From Yoonia rosea (lineage in GTDB: Bacteria; Pseudomonadota; Alphaproteobacteria; Rhodobacterales; Rhodobacteraceae): 64,000 nt of DNA. The notes under the pieces were generated by a model, which ran no database searches, had not been told where the DNA came from, and saw nothing but the letters and a program-made list of their open reading frames with translations. Shown here piece after piece: positions 54,358 to 63,621 of the stretch. Each line of letters begins with the position of its first letter. Positions within the stretch are counted from its first letter, which is position 1. The position numbers were made by a program, and so were the translations under genes. The stretch lies in assembly GCF_900156505.1 (NCBI RefSeq), contig NZ_FTPR01000001.1, forward strand, positions 434,001-498,000. The letters run 5' to 3'.

Positions 54358-54794
54358 AGCGGTTTTTGCTCATCCTGTTGCTGCTTGGCGGGCCGGTCTG
54401 GGCCGTTGACCCCAGTGAGATCCTTGCCGATCCAGTGTTGGAAGAGCGGGCGCGCGATCTCTCACAAGGGCTGCGCTGCCCTGTGTGCCGCAATGAAAAC
54501 ATTGATGAAAGCAACGCGGCGCTTGCCAAAGAGCTTCGGATTTTGTTGCGCGAAAGGCTGGTCGCGGGGGACACGGATGCGCAAGCGGTGGATTTCCTTG
54601 TAGCACGCTACGGTGAATTTGTCCTGCTGCGTCCAACGACGGAAGGTGCAAATATTGTGTTGTGGCTCGCTGCACCCGCGCTCTTGCTGATTGCGCTTGG
54701 CGTCGGTTGGTCCACGATCCGCGCCAGACGCGACACAACCGAGGCCTTGTCCGAGCACGAGAAAGCGGAATTGGAGAAAATACTGCGGTCGTGA
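54354..54794 (+). CDS. ccmH: Cytochrome c maturation thioredox protein CcmH
   Basis: CcmH (CcmL/Ccl2 type) reduces the cysteine pair of apocytochrome c before haem attachment. The 146-residue protein has a signal sequence (KRFLLILLLLGGPVWAVD), the redox motif C42-P-V-C45 in LRCPVCRNENI, and a C-terminal membrane helix (LWLAAPALLLIALGVGW). Its ATG overlaps the ccmF stop by four bases (ATGA). It ends the ccm set here; ccmI is not next to it, and a PaaG-like hydratase follows. Confidence 0.95.
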   Translation: MKRFLLILLLLGGPVWAVDPSEILADPVLEERARDLSQGLRCPVCRNENIDESNAALAKELRILLRERLVAGDTDAQAVDFLVARYGEFVLLRPTTEGANIVLWLAAPALLLIALGVGWSTIRARRDTTEALSEHEKAELEKILRS

Positions 54795-54863
54795 CGTGCA
54801 GTAGTCCTTTCCTAAACGGATCAGTTCACTAGAGTGTCGGGAAACTATTAGGGGATCCCGCTC

Positions 54864-55640
54864 ATGGACTATCAGGCCATTCACTTCGCCATTCGCAATT
54901 CTGTCGCTGAAATTACGCTGAACCGTCCCGACATGATGAATGCGCTTAACACGCAGATGCGCGCCGAGATCACCCATGCTTTCAAAGCCGCTGAAAAAGA
55001 TGCGCGGGTGGTTGTCCTGACAGGGGCGGGCAGGGCGTTCTGTTCCGGTCAGGATCTTGGCGATGGCGGTAGTGCGGCGACGCTTGATCTGGAACGCACC
55101 CTGCGCGATGAATATGTGCCGATGCTGAAGGCGATCTTCGATTGCCGTGTCCCGACAATCGCGGCGGTGAACGGTCCCGCAGCCGGGGCCGGGGCGAACC
55201 TCGCACTGGCGGCTGATGTGGTCATTGCATCCGAGGATGCGTATTTCATTCAGGCGTTCACCCGCATCGGCCTGATCCCTGATGCCGGTGGCACCTATTG
55301 GTTGCCGCGCCAGATGGGTGCTGCCAAAGCGATGGGGGCGGCCCTTTTTGCCGACAAGATCAGTGCGCAACAGGCCGAGCAATGGGGGATGATCTATGAG
55401 ACCGCCCCTGCGTCAACATTCAAAGACCATGTGGCCACACGTGCCGCCCATCTGGCGCAGGGTCCGACGGTGGCTTACCGGCAGCTGAAAAAGGCGATCC
55501 GTGGGTCGTTCGAGAACTCATTGGACGAGCAACTGGCGCTTGAGGCAAAACTGCAAGGGCGCTGCGGCGAGACGCGCGATTTTCAGGAAGGTGTCGTCGC
55601 GTTCCTGGAAAAGCGCAAAGCGGTCTACGAAGGCCGCTGA
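54864..55640 (+). CDS. Enoyl-CoA hydratase/isomerase, PaaG-like
   Basis: A 258-residue crotonase-family enzyme. Oxyanion-hole segments are FCSGQDLGDGG and VNGPAAGAGANLALAAD; the FTRIGLIPDAGGTYWLPR stretch, with Asp rather than Glu at the catalytic site, is typical of PaaG, the 1,2-epoxyphenylacetyl-CoA isomerase. No other phenylacetate genes are present, so a general enoyl-CoA isomerase role is possible. It starts 69 bp after ccmH behind AGGGGATCC, and its last 16 bp overlap the convergent GNAT gene. Confidence 0.88.
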   Translation: MDYQAIHFAIRNSVAEITLNRPDMMNALNTQMRAEITHAFKAAEKDARVVVLTGAGRAFCSGQDLGDGGSAATLDLERTLRDEYVPMLKAIFDCRVPTIAAVNGPAAGAGANLALAADVVIASEDAYFIQAFTRIGLIPDAGGTYWLPRQMGAAKAMGAALFADKISAQQAEQWGMIYETAPASTFKDHVATRAAHLAQGPTVAYRQLKKAIRGSFENSLDEQLALEAKLQGRCGETRDFQEGVVAFLEKRKAVYEGR

Positions 55641-56122
55641 AGTGCGAAATACACGCTGTCTGACCATTCGCCGTTGATGCAGAATGTCCGCTCGGCCCTG
55701 TGGGTTTCCTTGAACCCCAGTGATTTGAGGATACCAACAGAAGCTGCATTTCGGGGGTCTGCTTCCGCGGTGAGTTGCGCGTGATCCGTGATGGCAAAGA
55801 GGTGCGGAATGATCGCGCCCATGGCCTCGGATATGATGCCTTGCCGCCAATAATCCGGATGCAGGATAAAGCCCACCTCGTTGGCTTGATGCATGCCTGC
55901 GGTCCCGATCACGCGCCCGTCCTTTTCAATCACGAAATAGGTCAGCAACCCGTCGGCATGGGCGATCAAACGGTCAAGGTTTTTCTGCGTGCGTGCGGGG
56001 CTGTCATGGGGTGGTGTCGACCAATAGCGCATCGCGCGCGGATCACTGAAGATCGCATAGAGATCCGTCAGGTCCTCTTGCCGCGCGGCGCGCAGCACCA
56101 AGCGTTTGGTCACTAGGGGCAT
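55625..56122 (-). CDS. GNAT family N-acetyltransferase (RimJ/RimL type)
   Basis: A 165-residue acetyl-CoA-dependent acetyltransferase. TKRLVLRAARQEDLTDLYAIF is the RimJ/RimL-type start; VGFILHPDYWRQGIISEAMGAI contains the acetyl-CoA pyrophosphate loop R-x-x-G-x-x; and AEADPRNAASVGILKSLGFKE is the C-terminal motif B. The acceptor may be a ribosomal protein N-terminus or a small amine. Its end overlaps the end of the PaaG-like gene by 16 bp on the opposite strand. It lies just downstream of gltA but beyond its terminator. Confidence 0.88.
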   Translation of the reverse strand: MPLVTKRLVLRAARQEDLTDLYAIFSDPRAMRYWSTPPHDSPARTQKNLDRLIAHADGLLTYFVIEKDGRVIGTAGMHQANEVGFILHPDYWRQGIISEAMGAIIPHLFAITDHAQLTAEADPRNAASVGILKSLGFKETHRAERTFCINGEWSDSVYFALQRPS

Positions 56123-56127
56123 GATTG

Positions 56128-56151
56128 AAAAGGGCCGCCCGAAGGCAGCCC
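56128..56151 (-). terminator. Intrinsic terminator of gltA
   Basis: On the minus strand GGGCUGCC and GGCGGCCC form an 8-bp stem with a UUCG tetraloop, followed by UUUU (56128–56131). It lies 8 bp past the gltA stop and ahead of the GNAT gene start. Confidence 0.85.
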
Positions 56152-56158
56152 CAAAGTC

Positions 56159-57454
56159 TTAGCGTTTTTCGATATCGACATATTTGCGTTCCATCTCGCC
56201 CAGATAAAGCTGGCGCGGACGGCCGATCTTCAACTGTGGATCGGCAAGCTGTTCGGCCCACTGCGAAATCCAGCCCACGGTACGGGCAACGGCAAAGATC
56301 GGTGTGAACATCGAGGTCGGGAAACCCATCGCCTCAAGGATGATACCGGAATAGAAGTCCACATTCGGGAACAGCTTTTTATCGGCAAAATACGGATCGG
56401 CCAGCGCTTGTTTCTCAAGCTCTTTTGCGACTTGCAGAACAGGGTTGTTTTCAACACCCAAAAGTTCCAGCACCTCATCGGCGCTTTGCTTCATCACAGT
56501 CGCGCGTGGGTCAAAGTTCTTGTAAACGCGGTGGCCAAAGCCCATCAGACGGTAAGGGTCGTTCTTGTCCTTGGCGCGTGCAATGAACTCCGGAATACGG
56601 TCAACGGTGCCGATTTCCTTGAGCATTTCAAGACAGGCCTGGTTCGCACCGCCATGCGCAGGGCCCCAAAGACAGGCGATACCGGCGGCGATACAGGCAA
56701 ACGGATTGGCGCCAGAGGAAGAAGCAAGACGCACGGTCGAGGTCGAGGCGTTTTGCTCGTGATCGGCGTGCAGCGTGAAAATACGGTCCATCGCGCGGGC
56801 CAGGATTGGATCAACGTGGTATTCCTGCGCGGGTACAGCAAAGCACATGTGCAGGAAATTCGCGGCGTAATCCAGATCATTGCGTGGATACACGAACGGC
56901 TGGCCGATGGAGTATTTATAGGCCATCGCGGCAACGGTCGGCATCTTGGCGATCAAACGGATCGTGGCCACCTCGCGCTGGTGCGGGTCATTGATGTCGG
57001 TGCTGTCGTGATAGAATGCAGACATCGCGCCAACAACACCCACCATCGTGGCCATCGGGTGCGCATCGCGGCGGAAACCACGGAAGAAGTTGTGCATCTG
57101 TTCGTGGATCATCGTGTGATTGGTCACGAGGGATTCGAACTTTTCCAATTCTGTGGAAGAAGGCAGCTCGCCATAAAGCAGCAGGTAGCAGACTTCGAGG
57201 TAGTGCGACTGTGACGCCAGCTGGTCGATCGGGTAGCCACGGTGCAGCAGCACGCCTTCTTCGCCATCAATAAATGTGATGGTGCTGTCGCAGGCTGCTG
57301 TAGACGTAAAGCCGGGGTCATAGGTGAACACATCGGCTTGGGCGTAAAGCTTGCGGATATCAATCACGTCTGGTCCGCCCGTGGGGGAGTAGACGGGCAA
57401 TTCGTAAGTCTTGCCTTTGAGCGTCAGCTTCGCGGTATCGGTAGTCTCAGCCAT
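56159..57454 (-). CDS. gltA: Citrate synthase (type II)
   Basis: Condenses oxaloacetate and acetyl-CoA, the entry step of the TCA cycle. The 431-residue protein has an N-terminal β-rich domain ([19 protein letters not shown]) typical of hexameric, NADH-regulated bacterial enzymes. Catalytic histidines lie in [17 protein letters not shown] and [15 protein letters not shown], and the aspartate near the end in [16 protein letters not shown]. It is monocistronic, followed by a UUCG-capped terminator. Its upstream neighbour on the same strand is gltX, 98 bp away. Confidence 0.98.
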   Translation of the reverse strand: MAETTDTAKLTLKGKTYELPVYSPTGGPDVIDIRKLYAQADVFTYDPGFTSTAACDSTITFIDGEEGVLLHRGYPIDQLASQSHYLEVCYLLLYGELPSSTELEKFESLVTNHTMIHEQMHNFFRGFRRDAHPMATMVGVVGAMSAFYHDSTDINDPHQREVATIRLIAKMPTVAAMAYKYSIGQPFVYPRNDLDYAANFLHMCFAVPAQEYHVDPILARAMDRIFTLHADHEQNASTSTVRLASSSGANPFACIAAGIACLWGPAHGGANQACLEMLKEIGTVDRIPEFIARAKDKNDPYRLMGFGHRVYKNFDPRATVMKQSADEVLELLGVENNPVLQVAKELEKQALADPYFADKKLFPNVDFYSGIILEAMGFPTSMFTPIFAVARTVGWISQWAEQLADPQLKIGRPRQLYLGEMERKYVDIEKR

Positions 57455-57552
57455 ATTTCATTCCCTTTCGGTCCTGCGACCAATCCAGTCGCAGCAGCAG
57501 CATCAATCAACATTGGCTACCAGCGGATAATCACGCGTCTATGACGCAGATA

Positions 57553-58947
57553 TCAGCGGCTGGCATCCTGCAGGCGGGCGATGGTTTCATCTTGCCCGAG
57601 GACCAACATCATGTCGAACACACTCGGTGAGACCGCGCGTCCAGCGAGAGCCGCCCGTAAAGGTCCGGCCAGCTTGCCTAGTTTCATGTCATGAGCTTCG
57701 GCAGTGGATGCGACGACCCCTTCCAGGATGTCACGAGACCAGCTAGCATTTTGCAACTGCGGCGTCAATTCTCCCAGTATACCACGGAATACATCAGTCA
57801 GATGGGCCGCGGCCTTCTCGTCCGGCGCAATCGGGCGTGATGTCAGAACAAAGTGAGCCTTTTCAATCAGTTCCGGAAAGGTCTTGGCCCGTTCTTTAAG
57901 GCAGTACATCGCTTTCAGCATGCCATCTTTTTGTGCCTCGGTGAACGGTTCAGCCCCTGTTGCCGCAAGGTAACCCTGCATTTCTTGCAGCAGTGCAGCA
58001 TCGTCTGCGACGGCAATATGCTGACCGCAGATGTTCTCGAGCTTTTTGAAATCGAACCGGGCCGGTGATTTGCCGATTCCGTTCAGATCGAACCATTCCT
58101 TGGCCTGTGCGTCGGTGAAGAACTCGTCATCCCCGTGGCTCCACCCCAGACGCGCCAGATAGTTGCGCATTCCGGCCGCAGGATACCCCAGCGCCTGATA
58201 TTCGGCAGCACCCGTCGCCCCGTGGCGTTTTGACAGCTTTTTGCCGTCAGGGCCGAAGATCAGCGGAATATGCGCCAGCACAGGTTTCGGCCATCCCATC
58301 GCCTCGTAGATCATGTTTTGCCGGAAGGCGTTGGCAAGGTGGTCGTCACCACGGATCACATGGGTCACGCCCATGTCGTGATCGTCCACCACGACCGCCA
58401 GCATATAGACAGGTGTGCCGTCCGAGCGCAGCAGGATCATGTCGTCCAACTGGTTATTGGCGAATGTCACATCGCTTTGCACCTCATCGTGCAGCGTTGT
58501 CTGCCCGTCGCGCGGGGCCTTGATGCGGATCACGTAGGGCGCATCAGGATGGTCCGCTGCGGCCACATCCCGCCATGGTGACCGGAACAGGGTGGATGTT
58601 TTCTCTTCGCGGGCCTTTTCACGGAAGGCTTCGATTTCATCCTGGGTGCTGAAGCATTTATAGGCCGCGCCTTTGGCCAGCAGTTCATGCGCAACAGCCG
58701 CGTGACGGTCGGCGTTCGCGGCCTGGCTGGTCGGTTCGCCATCCCAATCAAGGCCCAGCCATGTCAGACCATCAAGGATCGCCTGGCGGTTTTCGTCTGT
58801 GGAACGCGCCCTGTCTGTATCCTCGATCCGCAGCAGGAATGTGCCACCGTGTCCGCGGGCATAAAGCCAGTTAAACAAGGCCGTGCGCGCACCCCCGATG
58901 TGCAGGGCACCGGTGGGTGACGGGGCGAAGCGTGTGACAACAGACAT
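57553..58947 (-). CDS. gltX: Glutamate–tRNA ligase
   Basis: GluRS charges tRNA-Glu, and in alphaproteobacteria often also tRNA-Gln for later amidation. The 464-residue class I synthetase has the HIGH-type motif in [17 protein letters not shown] near residue 15 and the KMSKS-type motif [11 protein letters not shown] near 237. The [13 protein letters not shown] segment binds glutamate. Length is normal. It is divergent from comEC across 83 bp. Confidence 0.98.
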   Translation of the reverse strand: MSVVTRFAPSPTGALHIGGARTALFNWLYARGHGGTFLLRIEDTDRARSTDENRQAILDGLTWLGLDWDGEPTSQAANADRHAAVAHELLAKGAAYKCFSTQDEIEAFREKAREEKTSTLFRSPWRDVAAADHPDAPYVIRIKAPRDGQTTLHDEVQSDVTFANNQLDDMILLRSDGTPVYMLAVVVDDHDMGVTHVIRGDDHLANAFRQNMIYEAMGWPKPVLAHIPLIFGPDGKKLSKRHGATGAAEYQALGYPAAGMRNYLARLGWSHGDDEFFTDAQAKEWFDLNGIGKSPARFDFKKLENICGQHIAVADDAALLQEMQGYLAATGAEPFTEAQKDGMLKAMYCLKERAKTFPELIEKAHFVLTSRPIAPDEKAAAHLTDVFRGILGELTPQLQNASWSRDILEGVVASTAEAHDMKLGKLAGPLRAALAGRAVSPSVFDMMLVLGQDETIARLQDASR

Positions 58948-59030
58948 GGGTATATTAACCTTTCGCTAACCAGCTTTCCGGTAAGATCCCGGCTTGGACG
59001 TGGGATAGAAGACTGCGGGGTGAAGGACAA

Positions 59031-61142
59031 GTGCGTGCGCGGATCGAAGACGCGCTTCTGGCGCAACGCGGGCAATTGATCGGCTGGGTGCCTGTGTGTC
59101 TCGGCGTTGGTATTGGCACCTATTTTGCACTGTCTTTTGAACCTGATGTCCTGCTTATGGCCGGTTTCACCATTGCTGCGGCCTGTTTGCTGATTGCGTC
59201 ACGTCTGGTGCCCACGGCATTTGCGCCTTTGCTGATGGCTCTGGTTCTGGTGGTCGCAGGGGCAGGCATTGCCAAGCTCCGCGTGGCGGCGGTCGAGACC
59301 CCGATCCTGACCTTTCGCTATTATGGCGCAATCGAGGGCCGGATCGTGAATATCGACCGTTCGGCCAGCGATGCGGTGCGGTTGACGCTGGACCGCGTTG
59401 TTCTTGAACGCATGTCACCGGCCCGTACACCGCGCCATGTGCGCGTGTCGGTGCATGGCCAACAGCCGCTTGCTGTCTTTACCCCCGGTGATGTGATTAT
59501 CCTGACGGGGCATCTGTCACCGCCCGCAGGCCCAGCCGAGCCGGGCGGTTTCGATTTTCAACGCCATGCATGGTTCATGGAACTGGGCGCCGTAGGCTAT
59601 ACGCGTACGCCCGTCCTGCGGTTGATCGCGGCCGATAATACCACCGTTGCCGCACGCCTTTTTGCGCTGCGCATGGCGGTGTCGCGTGCGGTGCAAGCCG
59701 CGATCCCGGGCGAAGCGGGGGCCTTTGCCGCCGCCATCATGACCGGTGACCGGTCCGGTATGGGGCAAGAGACGTTGCGCGATTTGCGTACTTCCAATCT
59801 TGCGCATCTTCTGGCCATTTCCGGACTGCATATGGGGCTTTTGACGGGCTTTATCTTTGCAGTCGTCCGGTATGGTTTGGCATCGATCCCCGGCATCGCC
59901 TTGCGTTGGCCCACCAAGAAGATCGCCGCAGTCTGTGCGCTGGCCGTGGGGGCTTTCTATCTGGCCTTGTCGGGGGGCAGTGTTTCCACCGAGCGCGCCT
60001 ATATCATGGTTGCGGTCATGCTGGTTGCGGTCTTGCTTGGGCGGAAGGCACTGACACTCCGGGCCGTTGCGATTGCTGCAATTCTCGTGCTGGTGTGGCA
60101 ACCCGAGGCCCTGATCGGGCCGGGGTTCCAGATGTCATTTGCGGCCACAACGGCTCTCGTCGTGGCGTTCGGGGCACTCCGAAAGGTTGATCTGCACCGC
60201 CTGCCGCGATGGGCGCGAGCGGTCCTGTCCGTGATCCTGTCATCGTTTATTGCCGGGATTGCGACAGCACCTTTCGCTGCGGCACATTTCAACCAGATTG
60301 CCCATTACGGCTTGATTGCCAATGTCCTGAGCGTGCCTTTGATGGGTGTTCTGGTGATGCCTGCGGCGGTGCTGGCGGTCTGCCTTGCGCCCTTGGGGCT
60401 GTGGTGGATCGGGCTTGGGTTGATGGACATCGGGCTGCGCTGGATCTTGTTGGTGGCGCGCACCGTATCCGCGCAAGAGGGCGCGCTGGGGCATGTTATT
60501 GCGCCGGATTGGTTTGTTTTGCCGCTTTTGGCATTTGGGCTTCTGGCATGCGTGCTGATTGTGGGGCGGGGGCGGTTGATCGGGGTTGCTGTCGTCTTGT
60601 TGGCCGCTGTGCTTTGGCAACAGACTTCGCGCGCCACACTGCTTGTCGCTGATAGCGGCGCGCTGATCGGGCTCAATGGAACGGATGGGCGGGCGCTCTC
60701 CAAGCCCTCTGGCAACAGCTTTGTTGCGGACATCTGGCTTGAAAATGATGGTGCGCCCGTCGCCCAAGAGGTGGCCGCCGCGCGTGACGGGCTCTTGATC
60801 GAGGGGCGTGTCACACGGGCCGATCTGGGGGAATGGCAGGTGTTGCAGGTGTCTGGCAAAACAGCCCTTGTGGCATTGCGGGACTGTGATGGGGCCGACG
60901 TGCTGATCAGCAATCAGATTGATGCAGGGCCACGCCCCTGCGCGGTCTATGATGTGACACGCCTGCGCAACACGGGCGCTTTGGCGCTGGATGTGGCGGG
61001 GAATGGTGATTTGCGGATCACAACGGCACATCAGATGACAGGGCAGCGCCCATGGAACAGTTGGCAAGGCCCGTGGCCTGCGCCCGTCACGCTGTCTTAT
61101 GCGCAACAAAAAAGGGCCGCCGAAGCGACCCTTCCGAGATAA
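59031..61142 (+). CDS. comEC: ComEC/Rec2-family DNA-uptake channel
   Basis: ComEC forms the inner-membrane channel that takes up single-stranded DNA during transformation. The 703-residue protein has an N-terminal hydrophobic pair, a DUF4131/OB-like periplasmic domain (about 85–200), and the Competence domain with many membrane helices and the diagnostic NLAHLLAISGLHMGLLTGF near 257. The C-terminal 170 residues lack the HxHxDH metal site of a β-lactamase-type nuclease domain. It starts at GTG 59031. The last 30 bp contain the terminator of the convergent lexA gene. Confidence 0.92.
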   Translation: MRARIEDALLAQRGQLIGWVPVCLGVGIGTYFALSFEPDVLLMAGFTIAAACLLIASRLVPTAFAPLLMALVLVVAGAGIAKLRVAAVETPILTFRYYGAIEGRIVNIDRSASDAVRLTLDRVVLERMSPARTPRHVRVSVHGQQPLAVFTPGDVIILTGHLSPPAGPAEPGGFDFQRHAWFMELGAVGYTRTPVLRLIAADNTTVAARLFALRMAVSRAVQAAIPGEAGAFAAAIMTGDRSGMGQETLRDLRTSNLAHLLAISGLHMGLLTGFIFAVVRYGLASIPGIALRWPTKKIAAVCALAVGAFYLALSGGSVSTERAYIMVAVMLVAVLLGRKALTLRAVAIAAILVLVWQPEALIGPGFQMSFAATTALVVAFGALRKVDLHRLPRWARAVLSVILSSFIAGIATAPFAAAHFNQIAHYGLIANVLSVPLMGVLVMPAAVLAVCLAPLGLWWIGLGLMDIGLRWILLVARTVSAQEGALGHVIAPDWFVLPLLAFGLLACVLIVGRGRLIGVAVVLLAAVLWQQTSRATLLVADSGALIGLNGTDGRALSKPSGNSFVADIWLENDGAPVAQEVAAARDGLLIEGRVTRADLGEWQVLQVSGKTALVALRDCDGADVLISNQIDAGPRPCAVYDVTRLRNTGALALDVAGNGDLRITTAHQMTGQRPWNSWQGPWPAPVTLSYAQQKRAAEATLPR
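61108..61133 (-). terminator. lexA terminator embedded in the comEC 3′ end
   Basis: On the minus strand AAGGGUCGC and GCGGCCCUU form a 9-bp stem (one U·G) with a UUCG loop, followed by a U-run (61108–61113). It lies 22 bp past the lexA stop and wholly within comEC codons. Confidence 0.8.
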
Positions 61143-61154
61143 ATTGGAACAACC

Positions 61155-61841
61155 CTAATAGGTCCGGATCAGGCCGACCAATCGGCCTTGGACCTTGACC
61201 TGATCATCACGGAATACCCGTGTTTCATAAGCAGGGTTCGCGGCCTCAAGCGCGATGGCCGCGCCGTTGCGGCGGAACCGTTTCAGCGTGGCTTCATGGC
61301 CTTCAACAAGGGCCACGACGATATCACCATTGTTGGCCACTGATGTTTCGCGGATCACCACGACATCGCCGTCGTTGATGCCTGCCTCGATCATCGAATC
61401 GCCTTTAACTTCAAGCGCGTAGTGATCACCGCTGCCCAGCATCGATTGTGGCACTGAAACATTGTGCGACACTTCGCTGATTGCCTCAATCGGGACACCG
61501 GCCGCAATCCGGCCCATCATCGGCAGGTCAACCGATCCGCTTTCAACGGCTATGGCGGCGGCAGGGGTGCTGTCCGGTTTGTCACCGTCAATCACGCGTG
61601 GCTGAAAACCGGTCTTGCCCTGCATTGCATCGGGCAGTTTCACGATCTCAAGCGCGCGGGCGCGATGCGCCAAACGCCGGATGAAACCCCGTTCTTCCAA
61701 AGCGGTGATCAGGCGGTGGATACCGGACTTGGAGCGCAGGTCGAGCGCTTCTTTCATTTCATCGAAACTGGGCGGGACACCATCGCGCTGGACGCGCTTG
61801 TGAATGAACTCCAGAAGATCGAGCTGTTTTTTCGTCAACAT
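61155..61841 (-). CDS. lexA: LexA SOS repressor
   Basis: LexA represses DNA-damage genes and cleaves itself when RecA filaments form. The 228-residue protein has a winged helix-turn-helix ([39 protein letters not shown], residues 1–45), the Ala–Gly cleavage site A114–G115 in [10 protein letters not shown], and the Ser–Lys dyad S149 ([10 protein letters not shown]) and K187 (HEATLKRFR). A perfect GTTC-N7-GTTC box lies 30 bp upstream, so it is self-regulated. moeA, moaC and trpC lie upstream on the same strand. Confidence 0.97.
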   Translation of the reverse strand: MLTKKQLDLLEFIHKRVQRDGVPPSFDEMKEALDLRSKSGIHRLITALEERGFIRRLAHRARALEIVKLPDAMQGKTGFQPRVIDGDKPDSTPAAAIAVESGSVDLPMMGRIAAGVPIEAISEVSHNVSVPQSMLGSGDHYALEVKGDSMIEAGINDGDVVVIRETSVANNGDIVVALVEGHEATLKRFRRNGAAIALEAANPAYETRVFRDDQVKVQGRLVGLIRTY

Positions 61842-61871
61842 ATGACTGCTCCGTTACCACGTTTTGCATAT

Positions 61872-61886
61872 GTTCTATGCATGTTC
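61872..61886 (+). promoter_or_regulatory. SOS box of lexA
   Basis: GTTCtatgcatGTTC is an exact match to the alphaproteobacterial LexA consensus GTTC-N7-GTTC, 30 bp upstream of the lexA ATG. Confidence 0.88.
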
Positions 61887-61929
61887 TTGTTTTGTGTCAA
61901 CTGGCGGCTGATTCATACGCAGAACACGG

Positions 61930-61958
61930 GATGCCTCCGGCGGAAGTTTGATGGGACA
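61930..61958 (-). repeat. Dispersed 3′ hairpin repeat, copy 3 (after moeA)
   Basis: Plus strand reads GATGCCTCCGGCGGAAGTTT then GATGGGA. It lies 14 bp past the moeA stop, in the same orientation relative to the gene as copies 1 (mmsB) and 2 (purL). Confidence 0.7.
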
Positions 61959-61972
61959 TGGAAAGTCCAAGT

Positions 61973-63145
61973 TCAGAGGCGGATAATGTCGATCTGGTCG
62001 CCGGTGTTGCGGGCGGGATCGTTGATCGGGCGCACGGCAAGGCAATTGGACGCGGCCAGCACAGTGAGCAGCGCGCTGTCCTGTCGGTCAAAAATCGTCA
62101 CACCCTCAGGGCCGAGATGCGCGCGCATATAGTGTTCGCGGGGACCGTTGGCGGGGGCGGGTTTGGCGAGAGCGTGGGTTTCGCGCAGGGCAGGCTGTGC
62201 GCCGAGCCCCAGCATTTTGCGGATCACGGGGGCGAGAAACACATGCCCGCAGACCATCGCAGAGACAGGGTTGCCGGGGAGGCCGATCATTGTCGTCCGG
62301 CCGATGCGCCCGGCCATCAGCGGTTTGCCGGGGCGCATGGCGACTTTGTAAAAGGCGCGGTCCATGCCTTTGTCGGCGGCGACTTCACCCACCAGATCAT
62401 GGTCACCGACGGACGCACCGCCGATTGTAACAATGAGGTCGGCATCCGCGGCCAGATCAAAGGCCAGTGCGAGCGACGCGCGGGTGTCGCGCGCAATCGG
62501 AAGCAAGCGCGGGTCAGCGCCAAGCTGGCGGATGAGCGCTGCGAGCCCGTAGCTGTTCGAGGCGATGATCTGATCGGGCCCCGGTGTCTCGCCCGGTTGG
62601 ACGAGTTCATCGCCCGTTGCGATAATGGCGACCGATGGCCTGCGGGTGACAGACAAGGTCGCGATGTTCATCGACGCGAGCAGGGCGATATCGGACGGGG
62701 TGAGCACACGCGGCGCGCGGATGGCATCGCCCGCTTTGAAATCGGTACCGGCAGGCCGCACGAAGGGGGTGTCATTGGCGCTGTCATCCAGGGTGATTGT
62801 GTCGCCCGCGCGCGTGACGTTTTCCTGAATAATGACGTGATCGGTTCCTTCGGGTAAGGGCGCGCCGGTGAAGATACGCACAGCCTGCGCCGGACCAACC
62901 TGACCTTGCCATGCATGGCCGGCGGCAGCCTCGCCGATGACTTCATAGGTCTGGCCGGTTTTGATGGATGTGGCGTCCACTGCATAACCATCCATTGCGG
63001 AGGCGGTGAAAGGAGGCTGGTTGCGCGTGGCATGTACGTCTTTTGCAAGCACGCGGCCATGCGCCTTGATCAGCGGAACGTCTTCGGCGTCCAGCGGTGA
63101 GGTGAGCGCGAAGAGATGGGAAAGGGCCTCATCGACCGAAATCAT
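61973..63145 (-). CDS. moeA: Molybdopterin molybdotransferase
   Basis: MoeA inserts molybdate into adenylated molybdopterin to complete the molybdenum cofactor. The 390-residue protein shows ASAMDGYAV near residue 50, [14 protein letters not shown] near 185, the MoCF-domain segment [15 protein letters not shown], and [10 protein letters not shown] near 300. Domains and length are normal. Its ATG overlaps the moaC stop by four bases. The dispersed 3′ repeat and then the lexA SOS box follow downstream. Confidence 0.96.
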   Translation of the reverse strand: MISVDEALSHLFALTSPLDAEDVPLIKAHGRVLAKDVHATRNQPPFTASAMDGYAVDATSIKTGQTYEVIGEAAAGHAWQGQVGPAQAVRIFTGAPLPEGTDHVIIQENVTRAGDTITLDDSANDTPFVRPAGTDFKAGDAIRAPRVLTPSDIALLASMNIATLSVTRRPSVAIIATGDELVQPGETPGPDQIIASNSYGLAALIRQLGADPRLLPIARDTRASLALAFDLAADADLIVTIGGASVGDHDLVGEVAADKGMDRAFYKVAMRPGKPLMAGRIGRTTMIGLPGNPVSAMVCGHVFLAPVIRKMLGLGAQPALRETHALAKPAPANGPREHYMRAHLGPEGVTIFDRQDSALLTVLAASNCLAVRPINDPARNTGDQIDIIRL

Positions 63146-63621
63146 GGGTTTTCGAACCGTCCCGATTTGCCGCCGTCCTTGAAGGTGAGCCGCACACCGC
63201 CGATTTCCATATCTTTTTGTACGGCTTTGACCATGTCGTAAACGGTCAGGGCTGCGATGTTGACGGCTGTGAGCGCCTCCATCTCGACACCGGTTTGACC
63301 GCCGGTTTTGACGGTAGCGGTAATCCGGATGCCGGGCAGAGTGGTGTCCGGGGTCAGATCAAGCGCGACCTTTGTAATCGGCAAAGGGTGGCAGAGCGGG
63401 ATCAGATCGGCGGTTTTCTTGGCGCCCATGATCCCTGCGATCCGCGCGATGCCCAGCACATCACCTTTGTCGGCGCGGCCTTCGGTGATCAGAGCGAGCG
63501 TCGCGGGCGTCATCCTGATATAGCCTTCCGCAATCGCCGTGCGCGCGGTCACGGGTTTGTCCGAGACATCAACCATATGCGCTTTGCCGTCGGAATCGAA
63601 ATGCGAAAGCCCCGACATCAC
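63142..63621 (-). CDS. moaC: Cyclic pyranopterin monophosphate synthase
   Basis: MoaC turns 3′,8-cyclo-GTP into cyclic pyranopterin monophosphate, an early molybdenum-cofactor step. The 159-residue protein begins [20 protein letters not shown] and contains the active-site stretches [19 protein letters not shown] and [11 protein letters not shown], followed by [20 protein letters not shown]. Its start overlaps trpC by four bases and its stop overlaps moeA, so the three are co-translated. moaA is not in the window. Confidence 0.96.
   Translation of the reverse strand: MMSGLSHFDSDGKAHMVDVSDKPVTARTAIAEGYIRMTPATLALITEGRADKGDVLGIARIAGIMGAKKTADLIPLCHPLPITKVALDLTPDTTLPGIRITATVKTGGQTGVEMEALTAVNIAALTVYDMVKAVQKDMEIGGVRLTFKDGGKSGRFENP

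Noticed and set aside
50494..54794. The lysis genes as part of an integrated prophage
   Set aside because: Only three lysis genes are present, with no integrase, structural genes or attachment repeats, and the families match the gene-transfer-agent pair.
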